This document shows positions 34,141-42,935 of a stretch of DNA of 64,000 bases, in pieces. The notes below the pieces were generated by a model, which worked only from the letters and a program-made list of their open reading frames with translations, was not told where the DNA came from and ran no database searches. Position 1 is the first letter of the stretch, and every line of letters begins with the position of its first letter. The translations under genes and the position numbers were made by a program. The stretch comes from DASWOJ01 sp964242415. GTDB taxonomy: Bacteria; Pseudomonadota; Alphaproteobacteria; Acetobacterales; Acetobacteraceae. The stretch spans positions 1 through 64,000 of the forward strand of contig CAXTAT010000029.1 of assembly GCA_964242415.1 (NCBI GenBank), written 5' to 3'.

Positions 34141-36186
34141 TTAAAGCGTCAGCGCCCCGAGATAGTCCCTCAACGCCGCATCCGCTTCATCCGCCGCACG
34201 CTGCGCTGCATCGCCCTTGACGGTCAAATCCGTCAGGCTGGCCTCCTGCTTCTGCAATGCGGTGAGGTACTGCCCCTGTAGCACGCTGCCGGACGGCACA
34301 GCGCCCAGGTTGCGGCGCAGGCGGTCCTGGTCGGCCACGATCGCCGCCTGGCGCCCCCGCACGTCCGCCACCACCGCCGTCCGCCGGTCCAGCTCGGTCC
34401 GCAGCGCCGCTGCGCGGGCCAGGGCGGCACGCAGCGGCGCCGGGAACCCGTCCTGCCCGGCCAGCGCCGCCAGTTGCGCCGTGCCGGCCCCGGTCAGCGC
34501 CAGGCGCTCGGTTTGCGGACGTTCCAGCACCACCGTCACCACCGCCGTCGTGCCCGGCGGCACGTCCTGGGTGATGCGGTAGTGCGTCGGCGTGGCGGCG
34601 GCGGCCTGCGGTTCCGCCAGGGTCCAGCCGTCGCGCTTCGGCTGCTCGATCAGCAGGGTGCGGCCGGCGTCGGCCGGGGTGGTGATGCGGTAGGTGGTGG
34701 TGGCGCGCACCCGCCGGGTCAGCACCATCACGCCGCGGGCGGCCCGGGCGGCGGTGATGGCGGTGTCCTCGCCCTGGGTCATCTCGACCCGCACGGGCAG
34801 GTCAGTGGCGAAGCTGGCCAGGCGGTCCTCGCCGGGCTGGATGGCGGGCAGGCGGGCGTCGCCGATGTAGGCGGGACCGCCTTGAGCGTCCCCGGCCTCT
34901 GCGTCCCCGGCCTTCGAGTCCCCGGCCTTTGCAGCACCGTCCGACCTGGCTTCGTACAACGTGACCAGGCCCGGCGGCAGCGCACCCGGGCCATCATTGG
35001 TCAGCAGCAGCGCCACCAAGGGATGCACCGGGTCCACATCCGGCCGGAACAGCGCAACCCGCCGGGCCGGGAAGGCGCGGTCGAGGATCGGCAGCAGCAG
35101 GCTCTCGCCGGAGGCCGCCGTCACCGGGCTGGCCAGGCGGAACCTGACCTGCGCGATGGACTGCTGCACCTCGGCCGGCGGCGGTGCAGGCTCCTGCAGC
35201 CCGGCGGGTGCGGCCTGCATTGCCATGCTCCTGGCTGGCATGGACGCAGGGGGCGCCACGGGGGATGGGGCGTCCTCGGGCGGCGGCGCAGGCGAAGCCA
35301 GCGCGCCGGCATCGATCGGCGGCGCCAGACGGTTGGCGACCTCGACCGGTGCCTCCGGGCGCGCGGTGTACACGGCCTCATACAGCGGCGTGTGGTACAG
35401 CACCGGCTGGCCGCTGGTCAGCACGACCTGCACGTCACGCCAGTCGCGCCCGCTGAGGTTCTCCACCACCGCGAAGCCCTGCAGCCGCGCCGTGCCCGCC
35501 CCGGCCGGCACGGTCAGCCGATATGATGCCTTCCAGACCGGCGCCGGCACGACGTAGCCGAACCGGACGGTGCGCGCGCCGCCGTCGCCCAGCCCGACCT
35601 GCAGGGTGCGCCGGTCCTGCACCCGCTGCGCCGCGATGGCCTGCAGCCCGGCGCCAATCTGCCGTCGCAGGGTGTCGGACGCCAATTCCAGCCCGGGGAC
35701 CTCCTCCAGCACCAGGGTGTCGATCCCGGCGGCGGTGGCGAGGGCGATGCGATGCCGGGTCAGCGTGCCGCCGCCATTGGGCAGGGCGATGTCGAAGGGC
35801 GTGACGGACAGGATGGTCCCTGCGGCGCCAGACCCCGGCACGCGCACCGCCTCGCCAACGAGGGCGGCCAGCAGCGCCTCCGGCGAGGCGAAGGCGCCGG
35901 GTCCGAACGGCAGGGTGCGGAAGCTCTCGGCCAGCGGCTGGCGGCCAGGCAGGCGCACGGTGGCGGGGCTGCCGGCGGGGTCGTCGATCTGCAGGCTTTT
36001 CAGCAGGTCGTCCACCTGGTCCAGCGGCACGTCGAGCGGCAGGGTGGCGCGACCGTCCACCTGGGCGGCGAAGGCGAACTGGCCGACGCCGCCAGTGGAC
36101 AGGGTGACCTGCACAAGCTGCGGCTCCGCGGCGGCGGCGGGCAGCGCGAGGAGGACTCCGAGGGATAGGGGGACGAGGCGGGTCAC
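34141..36186 (-). CDS. exported DUF4139 domain protein
   Basis: About 681 residues with a signal peptide, VTRLVPLSLGVLLALPAAAA. The GTG at 36186 is chosen because it starts this signal and has AAGGA about ten bases upstream; the frame extends further with unlikely residues. The mature protein starts EPQLVQVTLSTGGVGQFAFA. It has the beta-rich DUF4139 core (APVWKASYRLTVPAGAGTAR, then VVENLSGRDWRDVQVVLTSG) and a C-terminal coiled coil (RTELDRRTAVVADVRGRQAA). Function unknown. It includes a KAGD(S/A) tandem repeat. Confidence 0.8.
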   Translation of the reverse strand: MTRLVPLSLGVLLALPAAAAEPQLVQVTLSTGGVGQFAFAAQVDGRATLPLDVPLDQVDDLLKSLQIDDPAGSPATVRLPGRQPLAESFRTLPFGPGAFASPEALLAALVGEAVRVPGSGAAGTILSVTPFDIALPNGGGTLTRHRIALATAAGIDTLVLEEVPGLELASDTLRRQIGAGLQAIAAQRVQDRRTLQVGLGDGGARTVRFGYVVPAPVWKASYRLTVPAGAGTARLQGFAVVENLSGRDWRDVQVVLTSGQPVLYHTPLYEAVYTARPEAPVEVANRLAPPIDAGALASPAPPPEDAPSPVAPPASMPARSMAMQAAPAGLQEPAPPPAEVQQSIAQVRFRLASPVTAASGESLLLPILDRAFPARRVALFRPDVDPVHPLVALLLTNDGPGALPPGLVTLYEARSDGAAKAGDSKAGDAEAGDAQGGPAYIGDARLPAIQPGEDRLASFATDLPVRVEMTQGEDTAITAARAARGVMVLTRRVRATTTYRITTPADAGRTLLIEQPKRDGWTLAEPQAAAATPTHYRITQDVPPGTTAVVTVVLERPQTERLALTGAGTAQLAALAGQDGFPAPLRAALARAAALRTELDRRTAVVADVRGRQAAIVADQDRLRRNLGAVPSGSVLQGQYLTALQKQEASLTDLTVKGDAAQRAADEADAALRDYLGALTL
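34886..34930. repeat. 15-bp in-frame tandem repeat in the DUF4139 gene
   Basis: Units GCGTCCCCGGCCTCT, GCGTCCCCGGCCTTC and GAGTCCCCGGCCTTT encode, on the minus strand, KAGDS-KAGDA-EAGDA. The array lies in a loop between beta strands. Confidence 0.85.
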
Positions 36187-36274
36187 GGGCGCGGTTTCCT
36201 TGCTGGGGCGGCATGACCCTCCCGGGTTGCCGCGGCCTGTGCAAGCATGTGGCATCGAGCCGCTGCCCGCCCGC

Positions 36275-36309
36275 CCTCTCCCTCTCCCCCTCCGGGAGAG
36301 GGAGAAGGC
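36275..36309. repeat. single arm of the dispersed repeat family (F)
   Basis: CCCTCTCCCTCTCCCCCTCC is followed by GGGAGAGGGAGAAGG. Only the hairpin core is present; the CGGGGTGAGGG extension and a second arm are missing. It lies between the DUF4139 gene and the MCE operon. Confidence 0.7.
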
Positions 36310-36372
36310 CAGTGCAGTCCTTGCGCCCGATCCTGTTGCCCTGCCCGCCCATATCGCTGCGCCGCACGGCCA

Positions 36373-37209
36373 TCAGCGCGCAGCGGATGGCAGCGCCGCA
36401 AGGGCCTGGCCGGCCTCGGCACGCAGCGCCGGCCCTGGCGCATGCTGCCGGGCCTGACCCAGCCAGATGCGGGCCTGGGCGGTGTCATGCTGGGCCGCTG
36501 CACTCCGCCCGGCACGCAGGAACAGGTCCGCCGCCTGCGCCGGGTCCGGCGAAGCCTGCGCCGCCAGCGCCAGGGCGCGCGCCATACCCCGGTAATCCAG
36601 GGCCTCGCGGCGCAGGTCGGCAGCGTGCAGGGCAAGGCGCCGGTCGTGCATGATGCGCGCCTGCAGCTCTGCCCGGTCGCCGGCATCGGCGGCCGGGGAC
36701 AGCGCCGCCGCGGCCCTCTGCAACGCGGTGCGGTCGTTGCGCGCATCCGCCACCAGGCCGCGCAGGAACCAGGCCGAGTCGGCCAGCGGCGGCGGCCGAC
36801 TGGTCAGCCCCGCCGCCACCCGGTCGGCATCCGCGCGGTTGCCCTGGCGGAACAGCGCCGTGGCGGTCACCAGGTCCAGGCCCGGGTCGGCGATGCCACG
36901 CCGCGCCAGCTCGGCCCGCACTTGCTGGACGGTCCGCATCGCCTCCGCGGGATGGTCGCCGCGCAGCTCGGCGGTGGCGAGGTTGAACCCGATGTCGGCG
37001 ATGGCCGCGGCATCGTCACGCTCTCGCGCCCGGGCGAGTGCCGCGCGGTACTGCTCGGCGGCCTGGCCCGGTTCCTCCAAGGTGTAGGCGATGTCGCCGG
37101 CATGGCCCAGGCGTCCCAGCATCTCGTCCACCGGCGCCTTGGCGGGGCCGGACCCGCATCCCGCCAACGCCAGGCAGGGCACCAGGCAGCGTGCGGCGGC
37201 CCGTATCAA
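36373..37209 (-). CDS. lipoprotein with TPR-like helical repeats, MCE-operon component
   Basis: A 278-residue lipoprotein. The signal is MIRAAARCLVPCLALAGCGS, with the lipobox cysteine at residue 18. The rest is all-helical with tetratricopeptide-like units, for example GQAAEQYRAALARARERDDA and DIGFNLATAELRGDHPAEAM. It is the last gene of the MCE operon and its start overlaps the MlaD-like gene by ATGA. This position is normally held by an ABC-type auxiliary outer-membrane lipoprotein, so a role at the outer membrane end of a lipid pathway is likely but inferred. Confidence 0.75.
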   Translation of the reverse strand: MIRAAARCLVPCLALAGCGSGPAKAPVDEMLGRLGHAGDIAYTLEEPGQAAEQYRAALARARERDDAAAIADIGFNLATAELRGDHPAEAMRTVQQVRAELARRGIADPGLDLVTATALFRQGNRADADRVAAGLTSRPPPLADSAWFLRGLVADARNDRTALQRAAAALSPAADAGDRAELQARIMHDRRLALHAADLRREALDYRGMARALALAAQASPDPAQAADLFLRAGRSAAAQHDTAQARIWLGQARQHAPGPALRAEAGQALAALPSAAR

Positions 37210-38156
37210 GGCCGCACCTCGGCGGGCGACAGCCGGCGCTGCTCGGCGGCGGCGCCCGACAGCGGCCAGGTGTTGCGGAGCTGCCGGGACAGCTTCTCCA
37301 GCTCGGCCACCGTCTGCTGCGTCTGGGTCAGCAGGGCCGGCAGGTCGGCCGTCGCTGCCGCGGCGCTGCGGGTGATCCCCGGCAGTTGCGGGGACGCGCT
37401 GGCCAGGTCGTGCGTCGCCGCCTGCACCGAGATCAGCGCCGCCTCCACCCGCTTCAGCATCGCCGGCACGCCGTCCGGCCGGGTGACGGTGTTGGTCAGG
37501 CCCTTCACCTCCACAAGCTCGGCGTCGATCAGCTCGGTGGCGGTCCGCAGGTTGGCCAGCATGATTGCCACCTGGTTGACCAAGTCCTCATCCTTCACGA
37601 CCCGGCCGATGTTGCCGTGGCCCTGGCTGATGCCCTCCGCCGTGTCGGCCAGCGCCTTCATCGCCCGCCCGGCGTCGTCCAGCACCGGGTAGATCTTCAG
37701 CTTCACCTCGTCGATCAGGGCGCCGATGCTCTCGGTCGGCGCGCGCTCGGTCGTGGCGTCGATCACCGCGAAGTGCCAGTCCAGCGGCTCGCCGACGCCA
37801 CGGGAGATGTCCAGCAGGGCCGCCCCGGCGACGCCGAAGGTTTTCTTGATCACGGCGAGGCTGTCCCGGCGGATGAAGCCGGTGGCGGGCGCCTCCAACT
37901 CGGCCTCGGCATACATGCGCTGGCTGGGGTCCACCACGATGCGCCGTATGGTGCCGACGCGGGTGCCTAGCACCTGGACGTCGGCGCCCACCGAAAGCCC
38001 GCCGCTGCCGGTCTCGGGCAGCAGCACGCGCAGGCTGGCGGTGGGGCGGAACCAATCGCTGACCAGGCCCGCCTGCAGGGCCGCGGCCACGAACACGGCG
38101 ATGCTGGCCACGACCAACAGGCCGATCCACTCGTCGGTGTTGCGTAGCGCCCTCAT
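37206..38156 (-). CDS. MCE/MlaD-family lipid-binding protein
   Basis: A 316-residue periplasmic protein with one N-terminal membrane anchor (WIGLLVVASIAVFVAAALQA) and one MCE domain (LRVLLPETGSGGLSVGADVQ, then VLGTRVGTIRRIVV). A long C-terminal helix that could form the hydrophobic channel of an MCE hexamer follows. The MCE family carries lipids between the two membranes. Overlaps: ATGA with the ATPase-like gene upstream and with the lipoprotein gene downstream, giving a tightly coupled unit. Confidence 0.87.
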   Translation of the reverse strand: MRALRNTDEWIGLLVVASIAVFVAAALQAGLVSDWFRPTASLRVLLPETGSGGLSVGADVQVLGTRVGTIRRIVVDPSQRMYAEAELEAPATGFIRRDSLAVIKKTFGVAGAALLDISRGVGEPLDWHFAVIDATTERAPTESIGALIDEVKLKIYPVLDDAGRAMKALADTAEGISQGHGNIGRVVKDEDLVNQVAIMLANLRTATELIDAELVEVKGLTNTVTRPDGVPAMLKRVEAALISVQAATHDLASASPQLPGITRSAAAATADLPALLTQTQQTVAELEKLSRQLRNTWPLSGAAAEQRRLSPAEVRP

Positions 38157-38851
38157 GCCGCGGCCCTGGCGGGGCGGGCGGCGGCCAGCCCGGCGTCGGT
38201 CAGGCGCAGCCGGTGGGTGGGGCGGATGCAGGGGTCGCGCAGGGCCGGGCCGGGGTTCGCCAGCCAGGCCACGCCGGCGCCGCGGCCCCGCGCCTCGGTC
38301 CCCAGCTCCAGGGAGGCGCGGAGGAGATGGTCCTCCTGCACGGCCAGCGGCAGTTCGAGGACGATCAGGCGGGGCCGTCCCAAGAAGGCGCGCACACAGG
38401 CGGCGCGCAGCAGGTCCGGCCCGGCCAGCAGCCGCGCCGGCCCGGCTGGCAGGCCCGGCAGGCCAAACCGGAGCGCCAGGCCCACTGCCTCCGCCCGCAG
38501 CTCCGGCTCGGGGGTGCGGGTGTGGTGCAGGCGGCCCAGCAGCACGCGGGCGGCCACGTCCGGCGTGTCGGCGCGGATCGGCAGGTGGAACAGCCGGCCG
38601 ATCCGCCCGCGTAGCGCGTCCGCGTGGTCCGGCGGCAGGGCGGCCCAGTCGCGGCCCAGAAAGCGCACGGCGCCACCGAGCAACGGGGCCAGGCCCATGC
38701 ACAGGTCGGCGAAGGTGCCGCCGCGGCGCGGCCCGGGCGTCTCGATCAGCGCGAAGTCGCCCTCCGCCAAGGTCAGGTCGAGCGGCGCCCGCGGCAGGTG
38801 CGCGCCGCCGCCCTGCGCGGCCTCCAGGGCCAGGACGGGGATGGCGGTCAC
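38153..38851 (-). CDS. degenerate ABC-ATPase-like subunit of the MCE system
   Basis: A 232-residue protein in the position of MlaF. The fold is recognisable (LDLTLAEGDFALIETPGPRR, GGAVRFLGRDWAALPPDHAD, LRGRIGRLFHLP), but the nucleotide-binding residues are gone. The Walker A region reads TPGPRRGGTF with no lysine-serine/threonine pair, the LSGGQ signature is LLAGPDLLRAACV, and Walker B is RLIVLELPL, with no aspartate-glutamate pair. It cannot be expected to hydrolyse ATP. It overlaps the MlaD-like gene and lies 7 bp after the permease gene. Confidence 0.78.
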   Translation of the reverse strand: MTAIPVLALEAAQGGGAHLPRAPLDLTLAEGDFALIETPGPRRGGTFADLCMGLAPLLGGAVRFLGRDWAALPPDHADALRGRIGRLFHLPIRADTPDVAARVLLGRLHHTRTPEPELRAEAVGLALRFGLPGLPAGPARLLAGPDLLRAACVRAFLGRPRLIVLELPLAVQEDHLLRASLELGTEARGRGAGVAWLANPGPALRDPCIRPTHRLRLTDAGLAAARPARAAA

Positions 38852-38858
38852 GGCTGGC

Positions 38859-39680
38859 TCACAGCAGCGCGCTCAGGGACACCGTGACGGCGAGGATGCC
38901 GGTGATCCCGCGGGTGAAGCCGCGCGGCATCAGGCTGGCGGGTCCATCGGTCTCCCGCGCCGCCAGGCCAGTGGCGCAGCACGCCAGGGCGACGACCAGG
39001 CCGACCAGCAGCAGCTTGATGGGGAACACCGCCAGGTCACGCAGGCTCATGGCGCGCAGCACGGCGTCAAGGAAACCGAAGATCGACCCGTTCACCACCC
39101 CGGCCACGCTGCCCGTCACGAAGCCGCTGACCAGCGCCAGCAGCACGAACACCACGCCCAGCGTGAAGGCGGCCAGCGCAAACGCCGCCGCGCGGGGCAG
39201 CACCAGCGCCTGGAAGATGTCGATCCCCTCGGCCCGCAGCACCGCCACCTCGCCCTCCGCCTGCAGCGTCCCCAGCTCGGCCACCGCCGCCAGGCCGCCG
39301 CGCCCCAGCAGGATGATGCCGATCAGCAGCGGCGCGACCTCGCGGACCAGCACGACGACCAGGATGCGGCCGATCTGCTCCTCCTGCCCAGCGGTGCGGA
39401 GCCAGTACAGCGCCTCGAACACCAGGCCCAGGCCGACCACCAGCCCCGTGACGGCGATGGTGCCCAGCGAGCCGCCGACCAGGCGGGTCAGCGTGGCCCG
39501 GAACGCCCGCCGCAGCGTCCGCCGCCACGTGCCAGGCGCCGCACCCTCCCGCAGCACGCCCCACGCCAGTGCCGCCAGTTGCAGCGTGAACGACAGCCGG
39601 CCGCGGACGGCGCCGCCGAGGGCCGCCAGGCCGCGGCGGACGCGCCGCATGCCCGCGCCTTTCGCACCGGCCCCGCTCAC
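38859..39680 (-). CDS. MlaE-family ABC transporter permease
   Basis: A 273-residue inner-membrane permease of the MCE lipid system, with five to six hydrophobic helices. Family segments: EQIGRILVVVLVREVAPLLI, then GIILLGRGGLAAVAELGTLQ and AEGEVAVLRAEGIDIFQALV (the MlaE coupling region and E-loop), and VVNGSIFGFLDAVLRAMSLR late. The coupling segment is intact even though the partner ATPase is degenerate. The ATG overlaps the stop of the cyclase-like sensor gene. Confidence 0.88.
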   Translation of the reverse strand: MSGAGAKGAGMRRVRRGLAALGGAVRGRLSFTLQLAALAWGVLREGAAPGTWRRTLRRAFRATLTRLVGGSLGTIAVTGLVVGLGLVFEALYWLRTAGQEEQIGRILVVVLVREVAPLLIGIILLGRGGLAAVAELGTLQAEGEVAVLRAEGIDIFQALVLPRAAAFALAAFTLGVVFVLLALVSGFVTGSVAGVVNGSIFGFLDAVLRAMSLRDLAVFPIKLLLVGLVVALACCATGLAARETDGPASLMPRGFTRGITGILAVTVSLSALL

Positions 39681-42082
39681 GCCCGTCCCGCCAGCACGTA
39701 GCTGTGCGTCTCGCCGGTCCCAGGCCGGTAGAACAGGCCGCGCGGGCGGAACAGGAACGCCTCGCGCAACAGCCGGTACGCCTGCTCGCTGGCCTGGATG
39801 GCGCCGGACGGTGCGGACTCGGCCAGGTCCTCGGCGCCGCTAAATGCCTCGCCCCACAGGTTGAACAGGCCTGGCGCGGTGCCCATCGCCCCGCCCCGCA
39901 CGGCGCCCGAGTCCAGGCCGAGCCTGAACCCGGCAGACTCGTCGCCCAGCTCGAACAGCCCGGCGCAGGCCTCGCGCAGCGCGATCGCCGTGTCGGCCAG
40001 CCGGGCGGCGGCGTCCTTTCCATGGTGCAATCCAGCATCGGGCGCCGTGTAGCCGGCGGCGGCCACGACGGTCGCGCCAAGCATCTTGATGTACGGGATG
40101 CCGTGCGCCGCCGCGATCCGCTGCGCGGCGCCGGCGACCTGGTGCGCCACCGCGGTGCCCGTCCCGGCCATCGCCGCATCCGGCAGGCGCAGCACCAGGA
40201 CCGAGGCGTGCTGCTGGCCCGGCGTGGCCAAGCCGTCGGCCGGCGCCGGCAGAAGCGCCGCGTCCAGGCCGGCGCCGTCGCCAGGCTGCTCCACCGGCTC
40301 GACGGCGGCGGGTCCAGCGGCGGCAGTGATGGCTTCGGCCGGGATGCGGAGCGAGACCAGTGCGGCGCAAGCCTGCGCGATGTCGTGCGCCGCCGGGTCG
40401 TGCCGCGCATCCTCCAGCAGCACCATGCCCAGCACCGGGCGCGGCGCGGCGCCGCAGCGCAGCACCGGCACCGCCAGCAGCGACGTGCTGCCCAGCGGCG
40501 CCATCAGCAGGCCGTGCAGCGACGCCGTGCGTCGGTCCCGCCGGGCGTCGGGCACGTCGATCCTCTCCCCGTGGGCCAGCGCCTCGATCAGCGCCGGCAC
40601 CTCCTGGCGGGACAGCTCCACCCCGGCGACGTGCCCGGACGTCGCCGGCTCGAAGCTGTCATCGCAGCGCAGCACCCCGCCCGCGCCCAGCAGCCGCCAC
40701 ACGCCCGCCCGCCGCGCGCCGGTCGCCTCCGCCAGGGTCTCCACCAACGCCGGCGGCGGCGTACCGTCCGGGGCGAACTGCCCGGCGGCGGCGGCCAGCC
40801 GGGCGAAGGCGGCGCTCTGCAGCCGCACCGCCTGCGACCGCTCCGCCACCGCGCGATCCGCCCGGTCCGCCCGCAATCCCTGCCGCACCAGCAGCGCGGC
40901 CAGGCCAAGCGCCAGCGCCACCACCACCAGCGACAGCAGCCCCGCCCGGCGCGAGTTGACTGTGACGAAGCCGCTGAACTCCGCCTCCGGCACGGCGATC
41001 ACCAGCAGCCAGCCCTGCGCGTCGCCCAGCGGCGTGACGATGGAGATCAGCCGCTGCCCGGCGACCTCGATCACGCGGGTGCCGGCGCCCTCCACCCGGA
41101 AGTGGTCCCAGCTTCCGGACAGCGCGGCATCGCCGACATCCTCCACCCGGGCCGGGGCCAACTGGCCGTCCTGGTCCCGCAGGATGCGCTGCGGGTCGGG
41201 GCCGGCCACCATCTCCCCTGCCTTGGACACCAGGTAGGCCCGCCCCGTGCGGCCGATCTGCAGCCCGCCGAGGAAACCCGAGATGGTGTCCAGCTTGATG
41301 TCGATGCCCACCACGTCCGGGCCGACGGTGTCCAGGTTGGGTCCCGGCCCGTGCACGGCAGTGGTGATGCCGGGCAGGCGCTCGGAGGCGAACACGTAGA
41401 TGCCGGTCCAGAACACGTCGTCGATGGCGCGGGCGCCGGTGAACCAGGTGCGGGTGCGGGCGTCGTAGGTGTCCGCCGGGTCCAGCCGGCGGGCAGTGAC
41501 GGCGCCGGCGGCGTCCCGGGTGGTCCACTCCACGGTTCGTTCCCCGGGGCTTCGTTCCCCGGGAAGGTGGCCGGCGGGCTGCACGAGGATGCGCTTCGTC
41601 TCGGTCCCGCCCGGTGGTCCGCCGAGGCTGCGGCGGACCAGCATGAAGTCGCCCAGACCGTCGGCGAACAGCACGTTGGCCACCTGCGGCGTCTCCTGCA
41701 ACACCGAGGCGGCGAAGATTTGGGCATCCCCGGCATGGTCCGTGGCGCCGCCGCGTCCCAGCATGCTGTGCGCCAGCAGGGCGGCGCGCGACGCGGGTTC
41801 CAGGTAGGCGGACACCTGCAGCGCGACCCGCTCCTGCAGGCCGTGCAGCAGCGTGTCCGACAGGCCGAGCACGCCGGCCCGGTTGGCGCTGTCGGCATAC
41901 AACGCGATGCCGAGCAGGAAGCCGATGATGAGGCCGACGCCGCCGAGCGGCAGGCCGATGCGCAGCAGGGTGCGGCGCCGCCGTGCCTGCTCGGCCAGCG
42001 GATCGAGGTCTATATCGACCACGTCCATGCTTCTTGCCAGCGCCATCGCCCCCTGTTGAGGCGTTGCATAGCCTAGTTTCAC
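39677..42082 (-). CDS. membrane sensor with Cache, GAF and cyclase-homology domains
   Basis: Up to 801 residues: a first membrane helix (IGLPLGGVGLIIGFLLGIAL), a periplasmic double-Cache region (for example TYDARTRTWFTGARAIDDVF), a second helix (LLSLVVVALALGLAALLVRQ), a GAF-like segment and a C-terminal nucleotide-cyclase homology domain. The cyclase end FNLWGEAFSGAEDLAESAPS is well kept. The two metal aspartates are missing: FADIVGFT is replaced by VLRLPDAA and IGDAYMA by LGATVVAA. Probably a non-catalytic sensor. The start is uncertain: GTG at 42082, or later ATGs. First gene of the MCE operon. Confidence 0.75.
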   Translation of the reverse strand: MKLGYATPQQGAMALARSMDVVDIDLDPLAEQARRRRTLLRIGLPLGGVGLIIGFLLGIALYADSANRAGVLGLSDTLLHGLQERVALQVSAYLEPASRAALLAHSMLGRGGATDHAGDAQIFAASVLQETPQVANVLFADGLGDFMLVRRSLGGPPGGTETKRILVQPAGHLPGERSPGERTVEWTTRDAAGAVTARRLDPADTYDARTRTWFTGARAIDDVFWTGIYVFASERLPGITTAVHGPGPNLDTVGPDVVGIDIKLDTISGFLGGLQIGRTGRAYLVSKAGEMVAGPDPQRILRDQDGQLAPARVEDVGDAALSGSWDHFRVEGAGTRVIEVAGQRLISIVTPLGDAQGWLLVIAVPEAEFSGFVTVNSRRAGLLSLVVVALALGLAALLVRQGLRADRADRAVAERSQAVRLQSAAFARLAAAAGQFAPDGTPPPALVETLAEATGARRAGVWRLLGAGGVLRCDDSFEPATSGHVAGVELSRQEVPALIEALAHGERIDVPDARRDRRTASLHGLLMAPLGSTSLLAVPVLRCGAAPRPVLGMVLLEDARHDPAAHDIAQACAALVSLRIPAEAITAAAGPAAVEPVEQPGDGAGLDAALLPAPADGLATPGQQHASVLVLRLPDAAMAGTGTAVAHQVAGAAQRIAAAHGIPYIKMLGATVVAAAGYTAPDAGLHHGKDAAARLADTAIALREACAGLFELGDESAGFRLGLDSGAVRGGAMGTAPGLFNLWGEAFSGAEDLAESAPSGAIQASEQAYRLLREAFLFRPRGLFYRPGTGETHSYVLAGRA
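41536..41565. repeat. 15-bp tandem duplication in the cyclase-like gene
   Basis: TTCGTTCCCCGGGGC is followed by TTCGTTCCCCGGGAA, giving PGERSPGER in the periplasmic Cache region. Confidence 0.8.
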
Positions 42083-42130
42083 TATAGGAGTGAATATGTG
42101 CGCCTTAGCTCGGGCGGATTATGAGCAAAC

Positions 42131-42278
42131 TTCTCCCTCTCCCTCCGGAAGAGGGCCGAGGTGAGGGAGTGAGAGCCGTGTTTGCCCGCCCGAGGACGGC
42201 TACCCGCGCCGAAATGCCTGGGGTTCGGCCTTTGCCGCCTCCCTCACCCCGGCCTTCTCCCGGAGGGAAAGGGAGCAG
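42131..42278. repeat. paired inverted repeat element G
   Basis: The left arm (42131-42169) has TTCTCCCTCTCCCTCCGGAA then GAGGGCCGAGGTGAGGG. The right arm (42239-42278) has CCCTCACCCCGGCCTTCTCC then CGGAGGGAAAGGGAGC. Both arms carry point changes. It lies between the cyclase-like gene and tspO. Confidence 0.85.
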
Positions 42279-42343
42279 CAGCCACGGTCGTTGTTGCCCG
42301 CTGTTCGCCTATTCCCGCAGGGGCAACGAAGGGGCAGCCACAG

Positions 42344-42817
42344 CTAGTTCTTACGCCAGATCTCCTCGCTCAGCAGCGTCGCGAACCCCAACCAAAGCAC
42401 CAGCGGCACGCCCATCGCCGCCGCCGGCCGGTCCACCTGCCGTGCCGCCGCCACAGTGCCGGCCGCGGAGACCAGCATGGCGCCGGTCACCGCCAGGCTG
42501 GCGTCCAGCCGCTTCTTGCCAAAGAACGTCCAGGGATAGCCCGCCAGGCCCAACGTGCTCAGCCCCCATCCGGCCAGCGCCAAGGTGCGGGCCGGGCTGC
42601 GCGGCGCGGTCATGAGGCGGTATCCGGCGGTGCCCAGCAGCACATCCAGCACCGTCCAAGCCGCCCCGAACGCCGGCCCCGGCGGGGTATAGGACGGCTT
42701 GCGCAAGGTGGCATACCAGATGCCGTTCACCGGGCGCTGCGGGCCGAAGCGTCCGCCCTCCAGGGTTGCGGCCAGGACGGAGCCATACGAGATCACTGCG
42801 GCCAACGGGTTCTGCAT
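42344..42817 (-). CDS. tspO: TspO/MBR family tryptophan-rich sensory protein
   Basis: A 157-residue membrane protein with five hydrophobic helices. The family core GIWYATLRKPSYTPPGPAFG then AAWTVLDVLLGTAGYRL is well conserved, and the last helix ends LVLWLGFATLLSEEIWRKN. TspO proteins bind porphyrins and, in Rhodobacter, tune photosynthesis gene expression in response to oxygen and light. Its position divergent from hemB (118 bp between starts), in a genome fragment with bchIDO, fits a role in tetrapyrrole control. Confidence 0.93.
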   Translation of the reverse strand: MQNPLAAVISYGSVLAATLEGGRFGPQRPVNGIWYATLRKPSYTPPGPAFGAAWTVLDVLLGTAGYRLMTAPRSPARTLALAGWGLSTLGLAGYPWTFFGKKRLDASLAVTGAMLVSAAGTVAAARQVDRPAAAMGVPLVLWLGFATLLSEEIWRKN

Positions 42818-42935
42818 CGGGGTGCCCCAGACTATAGATGCTGACCGTAACGCCGCCCGCGCCCGCGCGGACTCGCACCAATCCGTGACCTGGCCCCGTC
42901 AACGCAGCGGGCCAGGCGACCAAGGACCCCTCCCC

